From Brevundimonas sp. (GTDB taxonomy: Bacteria > Pseudomonadota > Alphaproteobacteria > Caulobacterales > Caulobacteraceae), in NCBI GenBank assembly GCA_031119155.1, contig JAVHYH010000177.1, forward strand, positions 1 through 6,718: a stretch of 6,718 nt of DNA. Reading direction: 5' to 3'. The notes under the pieces are model-generated. The model made no database searches and was not told where the DNA came from. It worked only from the letters and a program-made list of their open reading frames with translations. Positions 5,923-6,718 of this stretch are shown one piece after another (the stretch's first letter is position 1; the number at the start of each line of letters is the position of its first letter). A program made the position numbers and the translations under genes.

Positions 5923-6718
5923 TCAGCCCTTGATCGTCACCGGACGGCGCAGGAAGGCCGGAATGTCCGCGTCGCCGAAGGGGCGTCCGTTGCCGGCGCG
6001 CGGCTCTTCCGCCGGGGCGGCGTCGCGACGCTCGGAGCCCCGGCCGCGGCCGCGCTCGCGGCGCGGTTCACGGGCAGCCGAGGGGGCGGCCTGCGATGCG
6101 GACGGCGCTTCGGCCTGGACCTCGGCGACGATGTCAGCGGGGGAAGCGGCTTCGACGACGGCTTCCGCCGCGGGTTTGGCGCTGCGACGGCTGCGGGTGC
6201 GGCGCGCCGGAGCGGCCTCGGTCTCCGCCGCGACGGCGGGGACGACGACGTCCTCGACAGCGGTCTCATTGACGGTCTCGGCGGCGTCCTCGCGGCGGGC
6301 GCGGGCAGGGCTGTCGCCCCGGTCACGGCCACGCTTGTCGCCCCGACCGCCGTCACGGCCGCCGTCGCGACGCGACTGGTCCTTGATGGCCGAGAAGTCG
6401 ACGCCGTCCAGCGGCAGTTCGACCGGATCCTTCTTGATCAGCTTCAGCACCTTGTCGAGCGACTTGTCGTCCGACGGGGTGACGATCATGAAGGCCTCGC
6501 CCAGACGCCCGGCGCGGCCGGTGCGGCCGATGCGGTGGACGTAGTCGTCGGCGTGGTGCGGGACGTCGTAGTTGAAGACGTGGCTGACGGCCGGGATGTC
6601 CAGGCCGCGCGCGGCGACGTCGGACGCCACCAGCAGCTTCAGCGCGCCCGACCGGAAGTCCGACAGGGTCTTCATGCGCAGCGACTGGTCCAGGTCGCCG
6701 TGGATCGGCGCGGCGTCG
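5923..6718 (-). CDS. DEAD-box RNA helicase, C-terminal part with long charged tail (5' truncated by window edge)
   Basis: This ATP-dependent RNA helicase of the RhlB/RhlE/DeaD group unwinds RNA in decay, ribosome assembly or cold adaptation. The frame is open to the right edge: about 14 codons precede the internal ATG at 6675 and contain the HGDLDQSLR motif (IVa region). Motif V, VASDVAARGLDI, and motif VI, YVHRIGRTGRAG (Arg codons around 6520-6534), follow, so the second RecA-like domain is nearly complete. The N-terminal domain with Walker A and DEAD lies outside the window. From about 6405 down to the stop the protein is a low-complexity tail of roughly 160 residues. It has an Arg/Gly/Asp-rich block, an Ala/Glu-rich block, another Arg-rich block, and an ending with DIPAFLRRPV. 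Such tails often bind RNA or RNase E. Synteny with a GGDEF gene recalls the Caulobacter rhlB region, but I do not commit to the subfamily. Confidence 0.93.
   Translation of the reverse strand, partial: DAAPIHGDLDQSLRMKTLSDFRSGALKLLVASDVAARGLDIPAVSHVFNYDVPHHADDYVHRIGRTGRAGRLGEAFMIVTPSDDKSLDKVLKLIKKDPVELPLDGVDFSAIKDQSRRDGGRDGGRGDKRGRDRGDSPARARREDAAETVNETAVEDVVVPAVAAETEAAPARRTRSRRSAKPAAEAVVEAASPADIVAEVQAEAPSASQAAPSAAREPRRERGRGRGSERRDAAPAEEPRAGNGRPFGDADIPAFLRRPVTIKG

Noticed and set aside
5930..6544. Ser/Arg-rich open frame opposite the helicase tail.
   Set aside because: It is an antisense shadow of the low-complexity tail and lacks domain or ribosome binding site.

Overview
The window reads as a GC-rich alphaproteobacterial chromosome segment. 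Gene content, gene order and intergenic style suggest the Caulobacterales, with a Brevundimonas- or Caulobacter-like organism as the best guess; this is inference from memory, with no database search. All six complete genes and both edge-truncated genes belong to recognisable families. I see no phage, transposase, CRISPR, tRNA or rRNA.

Left part (1-3882, + strand) is a tightly packed run of six genes. It opens with the C-terminal half of the cysteine desulfurase SufS, followed by a SufT/DUF59 Fe-S assembly factor and an A-type Fe-S carrier (SufA/HesB type). After a 1-nt gap comes a complete methionine ABC importer: MetN (ATPase), MetI (permease) and MetQ (binding lipoprotein). Junctions are -4, +9, +1, -1 and +23 nt, so the end of a suf operon and the metNIQ operon look co-transcribed. 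This would place Fe-S assembly, which consumes cysteine sulfur, together with uptake of another sulfur amino acid.

Middle (3879-3946) is a compact repeat/palindrome between two convergent genes. It consists of two perfect 14-bp tandem copies followed by an inverted copy. The TAG stop codons of both converging genes lie inside it. It is the most unusual non-coding structure here.

Right part (3943-6718, - strand), in transcription order, holds the C-terminal part of a DEAD-box RNA helicase with a long charged tail, a GGDEF diguanylate cyclase and a PlsC-like acyltransferase. The 91-nt gap upstream of the cyclase contains a GC hairpin, a candidate CtrA-like site (TTAA-N7-TTAC) and a good Shine-Dalgarno sequence. 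The acyltransferase follows the cyclase by 38 nt and is probably in the same operon.

Points worth a second look are the stop-donating palindrome, the suf-met fusion, the CtrA-like site upstream of a c-di-GMP synthase that lacks the canonical inhibitory site, the FtsZ-tail-like end of the helicase, and changed motif residues in the acyltransferase and MetQ. I found no convincing wholly new system; most of the window is ordinary core genome.
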